From Mycolicibacterium rufum (GTDB taxonomy: Bacteria > Actinomycetota > Actinomycetes > Mycobacteriales > Mycobacteriaceae): a stretch of 64,000 nucleotides of DNA. Numbering within the stretch: the first letter of the stretch is position 1; every line of letters starts with the position of its first letter. The position numbers and the translations under genes are program-made. The notes under the pieces were generated by a model, which worked only from the letters and a program-made list of their open reading frames with translations, ran no database searches and was not told where the DNA came from. Positions 1 to 9,154 of this stretch are shown here, piece by piece. The stretch is taken from assembly GCF_022374875.2 (NCBI RefSeq), contig NZ_CP092427.2, positions 3,720,001-3,784,000 of the forward strand, read 5' to 3'.

Positions 1-1206
<1,206 letters not shown>

Positions 1207-1208
1207 CA

Positions 1209-1775
1209 GTGTCCGCCGCACCCATCGATCCGCGCACATTCCGCTCTGTGCTCGGCCAGTTCTGCACGGGCATCACGGTGATCACCACGATCTCCGACGA
1301 GACCCCGGTGGGCTTCGCCTGTCAGTCGTTCGCCGCGCTGTCGCTGGACCCGCCGCTGGTGCTGTTCTGCCCGACCAAGGTCAGCCGATCCTGGCAGGCG
1401 ATCGAGGCGAGCGGCCGGTTCTGCGTCAACGTCCTACACGAGAACCAGAAGGACGTCTCGGCGCGCTTCGGTTCCCGGGAACCGGACAAGTTCGCCGGCA
1501 TCGACTGGTCGCTGTCGGCGCTCGGGTCGCCGATCATCAGCGGCACGCTGGCGCACATCGATTGCACGGTCGCGTCGGTGCACGACGGTGGTGACCACTT
1601 CGTGGTGTTCGGTGCGGTGCACTCGCTGTCGGACGTGCCGAAGAAGAAGCCGCGGCCGCTGTTGTTCTATCAGGGGCAGTACACGGGCATCGAGCCGGAC
1701 AAGACCAGTCCGGCCGACTGGCGCAACGACCTCGAGGCGTTCCTCACCGCGACCACGGACGACACCTGGCTCTAG
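1209..1775 (+). CDS. hsaB: HsaB, flavin reductase of 3-HSA hydroxylase
   Basis: A 188-residue member of the flavin reductase-like (FMN-binding split barrel) family. HsaB supplies reduced flavin to the oxygenase HsaA, which 4-hydroxylates 3-HSA before HsaC cleaves it; hsaA itself is not in the window. The N-terminal core (RSVLGQFCTGITVITT) and the PPLVLFCPTK segment are typical flavin-binding parts of this family. The GTG start at 1209, two bases after the hsaC stop, gives the usual family length; the in-frame ATG at 1173 would add a 12-residue tail inside hsaC. The 3' end overlaps the convergent next gene by 4 bp. Confidence 0.94.
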   Translation: MSAAPIDPRTFRSVLGQFCTGITVITTISDETPVGFACQSFAALSLDPPLVLFCPTKVSRSWQAIEASGRFCVNVLHENQKDVSARFGSREPDKFAGIDWSLSALGSPIISGTLAHIDCTVASVHDGGDHFVVFGAVHSLSDVPKKKPRPLLFYQGQYTGIEPDKTSPADWRNDLEAFLTATTDDTWL

Positions 1776-2221
1776 CCGGTGCGCTCGGCCGCCTCGCGCA
1801 GCAGGCGCTCGACGATCTCTAGGTGCGTCGGCAGCACCCGAGCCCACATCGCCCGGGCCACCGGGTGGGCCAGCCGTGCGAAGGTGGCGAATTCGACGCC
1901 GCCCCCGGTCACCCGCGTCACGAGCTGTCCGGTCAGCCCGAGCAGCGAATCACCGTGGAGCAGAACGTAGTCGGCGTCGCGGTGGGCGATGGGCCAACCC
2001 GCGATCGCGTCGGGACCGAGGTGGTGCACCCGCAGGCCCAGCATCGTCCAGCCCGCCGTCAGGCGCGCCCGCATGGCGGCCGACGGGCCTTCGAGGATCT
2101 CGCGGGCCCACTGTTCGGGGGTTCTGGCGAACGGGTCGTCGGTGACGAGCAGGTGGGTGTCGACGTGGTCGACGCGATCGAGCGTGCAGCAGGAGCGCAG
2201 TGTGTCGGTATCGGGTTCCAT
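1772..2221 (-). CDS. DUF2867-like conserved protein
   Basis: A 149-residue protein of unknown function. The C-terminal half (HGDSLLGLTGQLV, then VEFATFARLAHPVARAMWA) resembles the DUF2867/SRPBCC-like proteins that actinobacteria often encode beside TetR regulators; this is recognition by eye, without a search. No signal peptide or membrane segment is seen. It is divergent from a TetR gene, and the two start codons are separated only by a 25-bp palindrome, so it is probably that regulator's target. In M. tuberculosis the nat gene follows hsaB; this protein is not an arylamine N-acetyltransferase. Confidence 0.7.
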   Translation of the reverse strand: MEPDTDTLRSCCTLDRVDHVDTHLLVTDDPFARTPEQWAREILEGPSAAMRARLTAGWTMLGLRVHHLGPDAIAGWPIAHRDADYVLLHGDSLLGLTGQLVTRVTGGGVEFATFARLAHPVARAMWARVLPTHLEIVERLLREAAERTG

Positions 2222-2245
2222 AGATACAGTACTGTACTGTATCTA
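2221..2245. promoter_or_regulatory. 25-bp palindromic operator of divergent TetR pair
   Basis: The 25 bases form a perfect palindrome around T2233; each arm is TAGATACAGTAC or its complement. It fills the space between the minus-strand ATG (2219-2221) and the TetR ATG at 2248. On the plus strand a TACTGT -10-like hexamer (2235-2240) lies 7 nt before the ATG, so TetR is probably leaderless and repressor binding would block it directly. A TetR dimer site is the natural reading. Confidence 0.85.
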
Positions 2246-2247
2246 AC

Positions 2248-2796
2248 ATGGCGCCACCAGTACGGACTTCGCGAGAACTCTGGATCGACACCGGGCTGGA
2301 GCTGCTGGCCACCGAGGGGCCCGGCGCGGTGCGGGTGGAGGTGCTCGCCCAACGTCTCGGTGTGACGCGTGGCGGCTTCTACCGGCAGTTCGGTTCGCGC
2401 GCGGAACTGGTCGACGCGATGCTCGATGCCTGGGAGCGCCGCAGCATCGACGACGTCCGCCAACGCGTCGAGTCCGAGGGTGGGGACGCCCCGCGCAAGG
2501 CGCGTCGGGCGGGGATGCTCACCTTCGCCCCGGCCCTGGCGCCGATCGACCTCGCGGTGCGGGAGTGGGCGCGCCGGGACCAGGCGGTCGCCGCGCGGCT
2601 GCGCAGGGTCGACAACCGCAGGATGGACTATCTGCGGGAGCTGATCGCGACGACGTCCGGCGACGCCGGCGACGTGGAGGCCCGGGCGATGCTCGCGTTC
2701 TCCCTGGTGATCGGGGACCACCTGATCGCGGCCGACCGCTTCGTCGGCGGCCGGTCCCGGGTGCTGCGCGACGCCACCCGGTTGATCCTCGGCTGA
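2248..2796 (+). CDS. TetR-family transcriptional regulator
   Basis: A 182-residue TetR-type repressor. The N-terminal DNA-binding domain is clear at residues about 10-55: LGVTRGGFYRQFGSRAELVDAML is the recognition-helix region. The remaining all-helical part would form the ligand and dimer domain; the ligand is unknown. It starts at ATG 2248, immediately after the palindrome at 2221-2245, its likely own operator. The probable target is the divergent DUF2867-like gene. It is not KstR or KstR2: the operator differs from both motifs. Confidence 0.9.
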   Translation: MAPPVRTSRELWIDTGLELLATEGPGAVRVEVLAQRLGVTRGGFYRQFGSRAELVDAMLDAWERRSIDDVRQRVESEGGDAPRKARRAGMLTFAPALAPIDLAVREWARRDQAVAARLRRVDNRRMDYLRELIATTSGDAGDVEARAMLAFSLVIGDHLIAADRFVGGRSRVLRDATRLILG

Positions 2797-2808
2797 ATCA
2801 CACGGATG

Positions 2809-3591
2809 TCATTCATCCACAGTGGGGATAACCCTGTGGATGAACGACACGATCGCCGAGGCGACGTCCCGGTGCACGGCTTCGTTGAGGATGTCGTGCC
2901 GGGCGCCGGCGAACTCGACCAGCTCCAGGGGCGCGACGGTCTCGGCGTAGCTGCGTACCGCGCCGATCGGGGCGATCGGATCGTGGGTGCCGTGCACGGC
3001 CAGCGTCGGTACCGCCAGCGTCGGCAGGTCCGTGCCGAACCGGTCCCACGCCCGGTCCAGCTCCCGCGCGAGCGCGCGGCTGTCGGCTTCGACGAAAGCC
3101 AACGGGTCGTTGATCATCGCGTCGAGGTAGAAGGGGTCCGACGACAGCCATTCCGGGTCCAGGTCGAGTGACGTGTCGACGTCGAGCAGTTCGGGTACCG
3201 GAACCAGCGGGGCGCCCGAGATGACCACGCCGGGGTACCGGTCGGCGTGTTCGAGGGCGCGGATCAGCGTCACGACCGCCCCGTACGAGTGGCCCTGTGC
3301 GATCACCGGCAGTCCGGGATGCTCACGCGTGGCGAGCTCGGTGAGGCCGTCGGCCAGCGCGGCGCTGTCCTCGATGGTGCCGACGTCGCCGCGGTCACCG
3401 CCGGTCAGGCCGTGACCGAACTGGTCCACGGCCCACAGGTCGATGCCCGCGGCGTTGAGGGCGAAGCCGTACCGGTGGTAGACCCCGGTGTGCTCGCCGA
3501 AACCGTGCAGGAAGACGACCGCGGCCCGTGGATCGGGGGCCGCCCAGTGGCGGTAGTAGGCGCGTCCGCGGGGATGGTCGAGGAAGGGCAC
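2809..3591 (-). CDS. Alpha/beta-hydrolase, monoacylglycerol lipase type
   Basis: A 260-residue serine hydrolase of the lysophospholipase/monoacylglycerol lipase (hydrolase_4) type. Visible elements are the oxyanion region (VVFLHGFGEHTGVYHRY), the nucleophile elbow GHSYGA, the acid region HGTHDPIAP and the C-terminal catalytic histidine in FAGARHDILNE. There is no signal peptide, so it should act in the cytoplasm, probably on acylglycerols or similar esters; the substrate is inferred from family only. It converges with the TetR gene and stands alone on its strand. Confidence 0.85.
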   Translation of the reverse strand: MPFLDHPRGRAYYRHWAAPDPRAAVVFLHGFGEHTGVYHRYGFALNAAGIDLWAVDQFGHGLTGGDRGDVGTIEDSAALADGLTELATREHPGLPVIAQGHSYGAVVTLIRALEHADRYPGVVISGAPLVPVPELLDVDTSLDLDPEWLSSDPFYLDAMINDPLAFVEADSRALARELDRAWDRFGTDLPTLAVPTLAVHGTHDPIAPIGAVRSYAETVAPLELVEFAGARHDILNEAVHRDVASAIVSFIHRVIPTVDE

Positions 3592-3647
3592 GCGCTGACT
3601 GCACCAGTTCGTCGGTCACGGCGCAAGGGTTCGGCGCGCGCCGCCGT

Positions 3648-3908
3648 CTAATCCGTCTGCGCCAGCGCCGTCGCTCCGATCGCGATGAACAGACCCGCGC
3701 CCGCCGCGACCGACAGCAGCGTCGTCCGCGGCGCGCCCGCGCGCAGGGCCAGGGCGGTGGCGGCGACGTCGGCGCTGTCGACGATGACGCCCGCCGTCAG
3801 CACCGCGCGACGGACCGCCGGATCGGAGTGGCCGAGGCCCAGGGCGAGAACCATGTCGCGAATTCCGAACAGCCGGGAGATCAGTCCGGTGCTGCCGTCG
3901 TCGGGCAT
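3648..3908 (-). CDS. Small membrane protein, possibly 5'-truncated
   Basis: An 86-residue protein whose C-terminus is hydrophobic (LLSVAAGAGLFIAIGATALA) with a second apolar stretch before it. The segment ISRLFGIRDMVLALGLG followed by a paired hydrophobic region resembles small DUF4267-type membrane proteins. The open frame continues upstream of the ATG with plausible sequence (LAWISPRHAWRVFLLGSM) but no start codon, and family members usually have a further N-terminal membrane segment. The gene may therefore be truncated; see the remnant at 3959-4099. Confidence 0.5.
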   Translation of the reverse strand: MPDDGSTGLISRLFGIRDMVLALGLGHSDPAVRRAVLTAGVIVDSADVAATALALRAGAPRTTLLSVAAGAGLFIAIGATALAQTD

Positions 3909-3958
3909 CGACCCGAGGAGGAAGACGCGCCACGCGTGGCGCGGGCTGATCCATGCCA

Positions 3959-4099
3959 GGCGCCGGCGAATGCGCGCAGCACCGCCGTCGCGCGCGGGAG
4001 GCGGAGGCGACCATGGCGCTGATCGACGGCCTGCTGCTGATGCGCCACCTCGCCGGTCCGCGGGCCGCCGACCGCGCGGCCAGGGCGCTGGGCCTCTAA
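3959..4099 (+). pseudogene. Remnant resembling a TetR C-terminus
   Basis: The frame ending at TAA 4097-4099 reads VAREAEATMALIDGLLLMRH and then a short helix-like tail. This is what the last helix of many TetR regulators looks like, but no DNA-binding domain precedes it. Only ATG 4013 is available as a start, giving 28 residues. I read it as the 3' end of a lost regulator. Confidence is limited because short sequences can mislead. Confidence 0.35.
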
Positions 4100-5019
4100 C
4101 CGGCGCCGAGCAGGACGTCGCGCTGGTCGTCCATGCGCGCCGCGATCGCGTCGACGACGGCGGCCACCTCCGGCCGGCGCAGCGTCTCCGGACGGGCGAC
4201 CAGCCAGTACGTCAGCCGGATCGACACCGTGTCGGCCAGCACGCGCACCAGGTCGTCGTGGCGGTCGGCCATGAAGCAGGGCAGCAGCCCGATCCCGGCC
4301 GCCGCCCGGGTCGCCTCGACATGGACGAACACGTTGGTGGAGGTGACCGATTCGCGCATCGCGGGAGCGAAGCTGGTCGCCAGGTCCAGGTCGTCGACCT
4401 GCAGCATCGAGTCGATGAAGTAGACCAGCGGAAAGCGGTGCAGGTCAGCCACATTCGCCGGCGAGCCGTGGCCGGCGAGATAATCCCGCGAGCCGTAGAG
4501 GCCCAGGCAGTAGTCGCCCAGTCGGAGGGCGGTGGCCCGGTGCACCCGCGGTTCGCTGCCGGGCTCGCCGACCACGACCTCGACGTCGAGTCCCGAGCGC
4601 TGCTGGCTGGCACGCCGGGTGGCGGCCACGATCTCGACGGCCACCTTCGGATGCTTGCGCTGCACCGTGGCGGCGGCGGGCGCGGCGATGTAGGCGGAGA
4701 AGCCGTCGGTGGCCGAGATACGCACCACGCCCTCGAGGGTGCGGCTGCCGCCGGCGTCGACGGTCAGCGAGCGCACCGCCGATTCGACGGCCTCGGCGGC
4801 GGCGAGCGCGTCACGGCCCAGGTCGGTCAGTTCCCAGCCGCCGGCCGCCCGGGCCAGCACCCGCCCGCCCACAGCCTGCTCGAGGGCGGCGATGCGGCGG
4901 CTGATCGTGGTGTGGTTGAGCCCGAGCTCCTCGGCCGCGGCGGTGTAACGGCCGGTTCGGCCGACGGCGAGGAGCACCAGCAGGTCGTCGGCACTGGGCC
5001 TCCGGTTCGCGCTCGTCAC
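4096..5019 (-). CDS. LysR-family transcriptional regulator
   Basis: A LysR-type regulator of about 307 residues. The N-terminal winged helix-turn-helix is clear (GRYTAAAEELGLNHTTISRR, then IAALEQAVGGRVLAR), followed by a substrate-binding domain. I prefer the GTG start at 5019; an ATG at 5058 would add a basic 13-residue tail encoded by the TGCAGTTTT repeats that probably form its binding region. It is divergent from the transporter, dehydrogenase and synthetase operon at 5128-9154 and is its likely activator, with a ketone body or related acid as the plausible inducer (inference). Confidence 0.88.
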   Translation of the reverse strand: MTSANRRPSADDLLVLLAVGRTGRYTAAAEELGLNHTTISRRIAALEQAVGGRVLARAAGGWELTDLGRDALAAAEAVESAVRSLTVDAGGSRTLEGVVRISATDGFSAYIAAPAAATVQRKHPKVAVEIVAATRRASQQRSGLDVEVVVGEPGSEPRVHRATALRLGDYCLGLYGSRDYLAGHGSPANVADLHRFPLVYFIDSMLQVDDLDLATSFAPAMRESVTSTNVFVHVEATRAAAGIGLLPCFMADRHDDLVRVLADTVSIRLTYWLVARPETLRRPEVAAVVDAIAARMDDQRDVLLGAG

Positions 5020-5022
5020 CTG

Positions 5023-5052
5023 TGCAGTTTTGCAGATCTTCCTTGCAGTTTT
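5023..5052. promoter_or_regulatory. Direct repeats in LysR/transporter intergenic region
   Basis: TGCAGTTTT occurs at 5023-5031 and again at 5044-5052, 21 bp apart, which is two helical turns. Further TGCAG copies lie at 5031-5035 and 5075-5079. The position between divergent LysR and transporter genes suggests a LysR binding region. Confidence 0.5.
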
Positions 5053-5127
5053 GGTCATTGCTGCGGTGGGTAGCTGCAGGAATACTCACTGAGATCTGTG
5101 GTCGGCATCACAAAGGAGGGGTGTGGG

Positions 5128-6498
5128 ATGAGCACGCAACACGAGGCGGGGCCTGCGGGGTCCGGGTCGGTCACGACCGGTCTCAAGCGCGTCGTCGCCG
5201 CGTCGATGGCGGGCACCGTCGTGGAGTGGTACGAGTTCTTTCTCTACGCCACCGCGGCCACGCTGGTCTTCAATAAGGTCTTCTTCGCCGAGGGCACGAG
5301 TGAGGCCGCGGGACTGATCGCGGCGCTGCTCACGTATGCGGTCGGCTTCGTCGCCCGCCCACTCGGCGGCATCGTGTTCGGGCACTTCGGCGACAAGCAC
5401 GGCCGTAAGAAGTTGCTGCAGTTCGCGATCCTGCTCGTGGGCGTCGTGACGTTCCTGATGGGCTGCCTGCCCACCTACGCCCAGATCGGGGTGTGGGCGC
5501 CGATCCTGCTGGTGCTGCTGCGGTTCCTGCAGGGCTTCGCCGTCGGCGGCGAATGGGGTGGCGCGGTGCTGCTGGTGGCCGAGCACAGCCCGAGCAAGGA
5601 CCGCGCGTTCTGGGCCAGTTGGCCGCAGGCCGCGGTGCCGGTCGGCAACATGCTCGCCACCGTGGTGCTGCTGGTGCTCACCGGCACGCTGTCCGACGCC
5701 GCGTTCCTGTCGTGGGGCTGGCGGGTGGCGTTCTGGCTGTCGGCCGTGGTGGTGCTGATCGGCTACTACATCCGCACCAAGGTGACCGACGCGCCGATCT
5801 TCGTGGAGGCCCAGCAGGAGGTCGAGCGCGTCAAGGCCGTGTCCTACGGCGTGGTCGAGGTGCTCAAGCGTTATCCCCGCGGGGTTTTCACCGCGATGGG
5901 GCTGCGCTTCGCGGAGAACATCATGTACTACCTCGTCGTCACGTTCTCGATCGTCTATCTGAAGACCCACGTCGGCGCCGACACCAGCGACATCCTGTGG
6001 TGGCTGCTGGCCGCGCATGCCGTGCACTTCCTGGTCATCCCGCAGGTCGGGCGGCTCTCGGACCGCTTCGGTCGCCGCCCGGTGTACATGGTCGGCGCGG
6101 TGCTGGCCGCCACATGGGGGTTCTTCGCCTTCCCGATGATGAACAGCGGCGATTACCTGCTGATCATGGCGGCGATCATCCTGGGCCTGATGATCCATTC
6201 GCTGATGTACGCACCGCAGCCGGCGATCATGGCGGAGATGTTCCCGACGCGGATGCGGTACTCGGGGGTGTCGCTGGGCTATCAGGTGACCTCGATCATC
6301 GCCGGCTCGCTGGCGCCGGCGATCGCGACCTGGCTGCTCGATGACTTCGGAACCTGGGTGCCGATCGCGGTGTACCTCGCCGGCGCCGCCGTGATCACGT
6401 TGATCGCCGCGTTCTTCACCCGCGAGACCAACGGCCTGGACCTCGAGGCGCTCGACGAGGCCGACCGCGAACAGCTCGCGAAGGCGGGCATCGCATGA
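5128..6498 (+). CDS. MHS-family metabolite:H+ symporter (MFS)
   Basis: A 456-residue major facilitator of the metabolite:H+ symporter type, the group with ShiA, KgtP and ProP. Typical motifs are GTVVEWYEFFLYATAA in helix 1, RPLGGIVFGHFGDKHGRKK in the loop after helix 2, and GGEWGGAVLLVAEH in helix 4; 12 membrane helices are expected. AAAGGAG ends 9 bases before ATG 5128, which decides against the upstream GTG-type start at 5098. It overlaps the following dehydrogenase by 4 bp. The neighbours suggest that it imports 3-hydroxybutyrate, acetoacetate or a similar acid; this is inference. Confidence 0.9.
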   Translation: MSTQHEAGPAGSGSVTTGLKRVVAASMAGTVVEWYEFFLYATAATLVFNKVFFAEGTSEAAGLIAALLTYAVGFVARPLGGIVFGHFGDKHGRKKLLQFAILLVGVVTFLMGCLPTYAQIGVWAPILLVLLRFLQGFAVGGEWGGAVLLVAEHSPSKDRAFWASWPQAAVPVGNMLATVVLLVLTGTLSDAAFLSWGWRVAFWLSAVVVLIGYYIRTKVTDAPIFVEAQQEVERVKAVSYGVVEVLKRYPRGVFTAMGLRFAENIMYYLVVTFSIVYLKTHVGADTSDILWWLLAAHAVHFLVIPQVGRLSDRFGRRPVYMVGAVLAATWGFFAFPMMNSGDYLLIMAAIILGLMIHSLMYAPQPAIMAEMFPTRMRYSGVSLGYQVTSIIAGSLAPAIATWLLDDFGTWVPIAVYLAGAAVITLIAAFFTRETNGLDLEALDEADREQLAKAGIA

Positions 6499-7256
6499 GT
6501 GGGCCGCGCACGACCGAACTCGAGGGTCGCACCGCCCTGGTCACGGGTGGGGCCGGCGGTATCGGCGCGGCCTGCGCACGGGAACTCGCGGCGCGGGGGG
6601 TGGCCGTCACGGTCGCCGACATCGACGACGTCGGCGCCAAGGCGCTCGCCCAGGAGATCGGCGGCACGGCGTGGGCCCTGGACCTGTCGGATGTCGCCGC
6701 ATTGGAGGATCTGCAGCTCGACGTCGACATCCTGGTCAACAACGCCGGCATCCAGAGCATCAGCGAGATCGCCGAGTTCCCGCCCGAACGCTTCCGCGCG
6801 ATGATGGCGCTGATGGTGGAGGCGCCGTTCCTGTTGATCCGTGCGGCGCTGCCGCACATGTACCGCGAGGGCTTCGGGCGCGTCATCAACATCTCGTCGA
6901 TCCACGGGCTGCGGGCCTCGCCCTTCAAGGTGGCCTACGTGACCGCCAAGCACGCGCTCGAGGGCCTGTCGAAGGTGACCGCACTCGAAGGTGGCCCGCA
7001 CGGCGTGACGAGCAACTGCGTCAATCCGGGCTACGTGCGCACGCCGTTGGTGACCAAGCAGATCGCCGATCAGGCGCGGACGCATAACATCGCCGAGGAT
7101 CAGGTCGTCACCGACATCCTGCTCAAGGAGAGTGCGGTGAAGCGGCTCGTGGAACCCGAGGAGGTGGGTGCGTTGGTGGGATGGCTGGCCACGCCGTCGG
7201 CAGGGATGGTGACCGGAGCGTCGTACACGATGGACGGTGGATGGAGCGCGCGTTGA
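6495..7256 (+). CDS. 3-hydroxybutyrate dehydrogenase (SDR)
   Basis: A 253-residue short-chain dehydrogenase. It shows the Rossmann motif (ALVTGGAGGIGAA), the NNAG motif (NNAGIQSISEIAEFP), the catalytic serine (INISSIHG) and the Tyr-x3-Lys pair (AYVTAKHALEG). HGLRASPFKVAYVTAKH and NCVNPGYVRTPLV are the pattern of D-3-hydroxybutyrate dehydrogenases, which oxidise 3-hydroxybutyrate to acetoacetate with NAD. The next gene, an acetoacetyl-CoA synthetase, supports that substrate. It starts at ATG 6495, overlapping the transporter stop by 4 bp. Confidence 0.87.
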   Translation: MSGPRTTELEGRTALVTGGAGGIGAACARELAARGVAVTVADIDDVGAKALAQEIGGTAWALDLSDVAALEDLQLDVDILVNNAGIQSISEIAEFPPERFRAMMALMVEAPFLLIRAALPHMYREGFGRVINISSIHGLRASPFKVAYVTAKHALEGLSKVTALEGGPHGVTSNCVNPGYVRTPLVTKQIADQARTHNIAEDQVVTDILLKESAVKRLVEPEEVGALVGWLATPSAGMVTGASYTMDGGWSAR

Positions 7257-9154
7257 CGACGACCACCGACACGCCGCAGTGGGTGCCCACCCCTGAGGAC
7301 GTCGACCGGGCGCGGGTCACCGACTTCGCACGGTTCGCCGAGCGGCGCACCGGTGGCAGCTATCCCGACTACCGGGCGCTGTGGCAGTGGTCGGTCGACG
7401 ACATCGAGGGCTTCTGGGCGGCGCTCTGGGACTACTTCGATCTCGGTGAACGCGGTCCGACCGTGCTCGAGAACGACGAGATGCCCGGAGCGCGTTGGTT
7501 TCCGGGCACGACGTGCAACTACGTCGACGCCATCGTGCGCCACGCGCGCACCGACCGGCCTGCGATCATCGCGGTCACCGAGGACGGCCCGGACCGCGAG
7601 ATGTCGTGGGACGAGCTGCTGGGCCGCGCCGCGGCGTTCGCCGACCGATTGCGTTCTGCCGGAGTGGAACCCGGCGACCGCGTGGTCGGCTATCTGCCCA
7701 ACATCGCCGAGGCGGTGATCGCGTTCCTCGCCACGGCGAGCCTCGGCGCGGTGTGGAGCGCTTGCGGCCAGGACTATTCGGCCAAGGCCGCACTGGACCG
7801 GCTCGGTCAGCTGGAGCCCAAGGCGCTCGTCGCCGCCGACGGGTATCAGTTCGCCGGCAAGTACCGCGACAAGCGCGACGACGTCGCCGCGCTGCGCGAC
7901 GGACTGCCCACCCTGGTGGCGACATTCACGCTCGCCGACCTGACCGAGGTGGCGTCTCACGGTCTCGAGTCCGTCGCGGTGCCGTTCGATCACCCGCTGT
8001 GGATCCTGTTCTCCTCGGGCACCACCGGTCTGCCCAAGGGCATCATGCACGGCCATGGTGGCGTCGTCGTCGAACATCTCAAAGCCGTTGCGCTGCAATC
8101 CGACATGGGCCGCGACGACACCTTCTTCTGGTACACCAGTCCCAGTTGGATGATGTGGAACTTCCAGGTCGCCGGCCTGCTGGTCGGCGCCACGATCGTC
8201 TGCTACGACGGCAGCCCGAACGCGCCGGAGCCCGACGCACTGTGGACGATCGCTGCCCGCGTCGGCGCGACCGTGCTGGGCACCAGCCCCGGGTATGTGC
8301 TGGGGTGCATGAAGGCCGATGCCCGGCCCGCTGTCACCCATGATCTGTCCGCGCTGCGCAGCGTCGGCATCACCGGCTCGTCGCTGCCGGCGTCGTCGTC
8401 GCTGTGGTTGGCGGACAACGTGGGTGTGCAGGTGGCGTCGATCAGCGGCGGCACCGACGTGGTGTCGGCGTTCATCGGTGGCGTCCGCACCGTTCCGGTG
8501 TGGCCGGGCGAACTGTCGGCGCCGTTCCTGGGGGTCGCGCTGGACGCGTGGGACGACGCGGGCCATCCGGTGCGCGGCGAGGTCGGCGAACTCGTGGTCA
8601 CCAAGCCGATGCCCTCGATGCCGGTCGCGTTCTGGAACGACACTGACGGAACCCGTTACCGCGAAGCCTATTTCGAGACCTATCCCGGTGTGTGGCGGCA
8701 CGGCGACTGGATCACGATCACCGACCACGGCAGCGTCATCGTGCACGGCCGCTCCGACTCCACCCTCAACCGGCACGGGATCCGGATGGGCAGCGCGGAC
8801 ATCTATCAGGCGGTGGAGAGCCTGCCGGAGATCGTCGAGGCGCTGGTCATCGGCGCCGAGCAACCCGACGGCGGTTACTGGATGCCGCTGTTCGTGGTGC
8901 TGGGCGACGACGTCGATCTCGACGACGCGCTGCGCGACCGCATCAACGACGTCATCCGCACCGAAGTGTCTCCGCGTCATGTGCCCGACGAGATCATCGT
9001 CGCCCCTGGCGTCCCGCACACCCGCACCGGAAAGAAACTCGAGGTGCCGATCAAGAAGCTGTTCCAGGGCGGCGACGCCGCCAAGGTCGTCGAACGCAGT
9101 GCCGTCGACGATCCGGAGCTGCTCGACTGGTACGTCACGCAGCGTCGAACCTGA
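7241..9154 (+). CDS. Acetoacetyl-CoA synthetase
   Basis: A 637-residue acyl-adenylate-forming enzyme that should activate acetoacetate with ATP and CoA. The adenylate motif is LFSSGTTGLPKGIMHGHGG, the central motif is WRHGDWITITDHGSVIVHGR, and the C-terminal catalytic lysine region is HTRTGKKLEVPIKKL. The N-terminal ACAS-type segment and the total length fit acetoacetyl-CoA rather than acetyl-CoA synthetases. ATG 7241 overlaps the dehydrogenase; TTG 7253, overlapping its TGA, is an alternative. Together with the two preceding genes this is a complete ketone-body uptake and activation operon. It overlaps the convergent HNH gene by 20 bp. Confidence 0.9.
   Translation: MERALTTTTDTPQWVPTPEDVDRARVTDFARFAERRTGGSYPDYRALWQWSVDDIEGFWAALWDYFDLGERGPTVLENDEMPGARWFPGTTCNYVDAIVRHARTDRPAIIAVTEDGPDREMSWDELLGRAAAFADRLRSAGVEPGDRVVGYLPNIAEAVIAFLATASLGAVWSACGQDYSAKAALDRLGQLEPKALVAADGYQFAGKYRDKRDDVAALRDGLPTLVATFTLADLTEVASHGLESVAVPFDHPLWILFSSGTTGLPKGIMHGHGGVVVEHLKAVALQSDMGRDDTFFWYTSPSWMMWNFQVAGLLVGATIVCYDGSPNAPEPDALWTIAARVGATVLGTSPGYVLGCMKADARPAVTHDLSALRSVGITGSSLPASSSLWLADNVGVQVASISGGTDVVSAFIGGVRTVPVWPGELSAPFLGVALDAWDDAGHPVRGEVGELVVTKPMPSMPVAFWNDTDGTRYREAYFETYPGVWRHGDWITITDHGSVIVHGRSDSTLNRHGIRMGSADIYQAVESLPEIVEALVIGAEQPDGGYWMPLFVVLGDDVDLDDALRDRINDVIRTEVSPRHVPDEIIVAPGVPHTRTGKKLEVPIKKLFQGGDAAKVVERSAVDDPELLDWYVTQRRT

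Noticed and set aside
2248-2796. Possible KstR homologue
   Set aside because: Its operator lacks the KstR and KstR2 motifs, and kstR2 is clearly at 24248-24853.
3685-5073. 462-codon plus-strand open frame
   Set aside because: It is antisense to the LysR gene and the small membrane gene, with Arg/Gly-rich composition and no domain. Only its short overlap region near 3959-4099 was examined as a separate remnant, in another frame.
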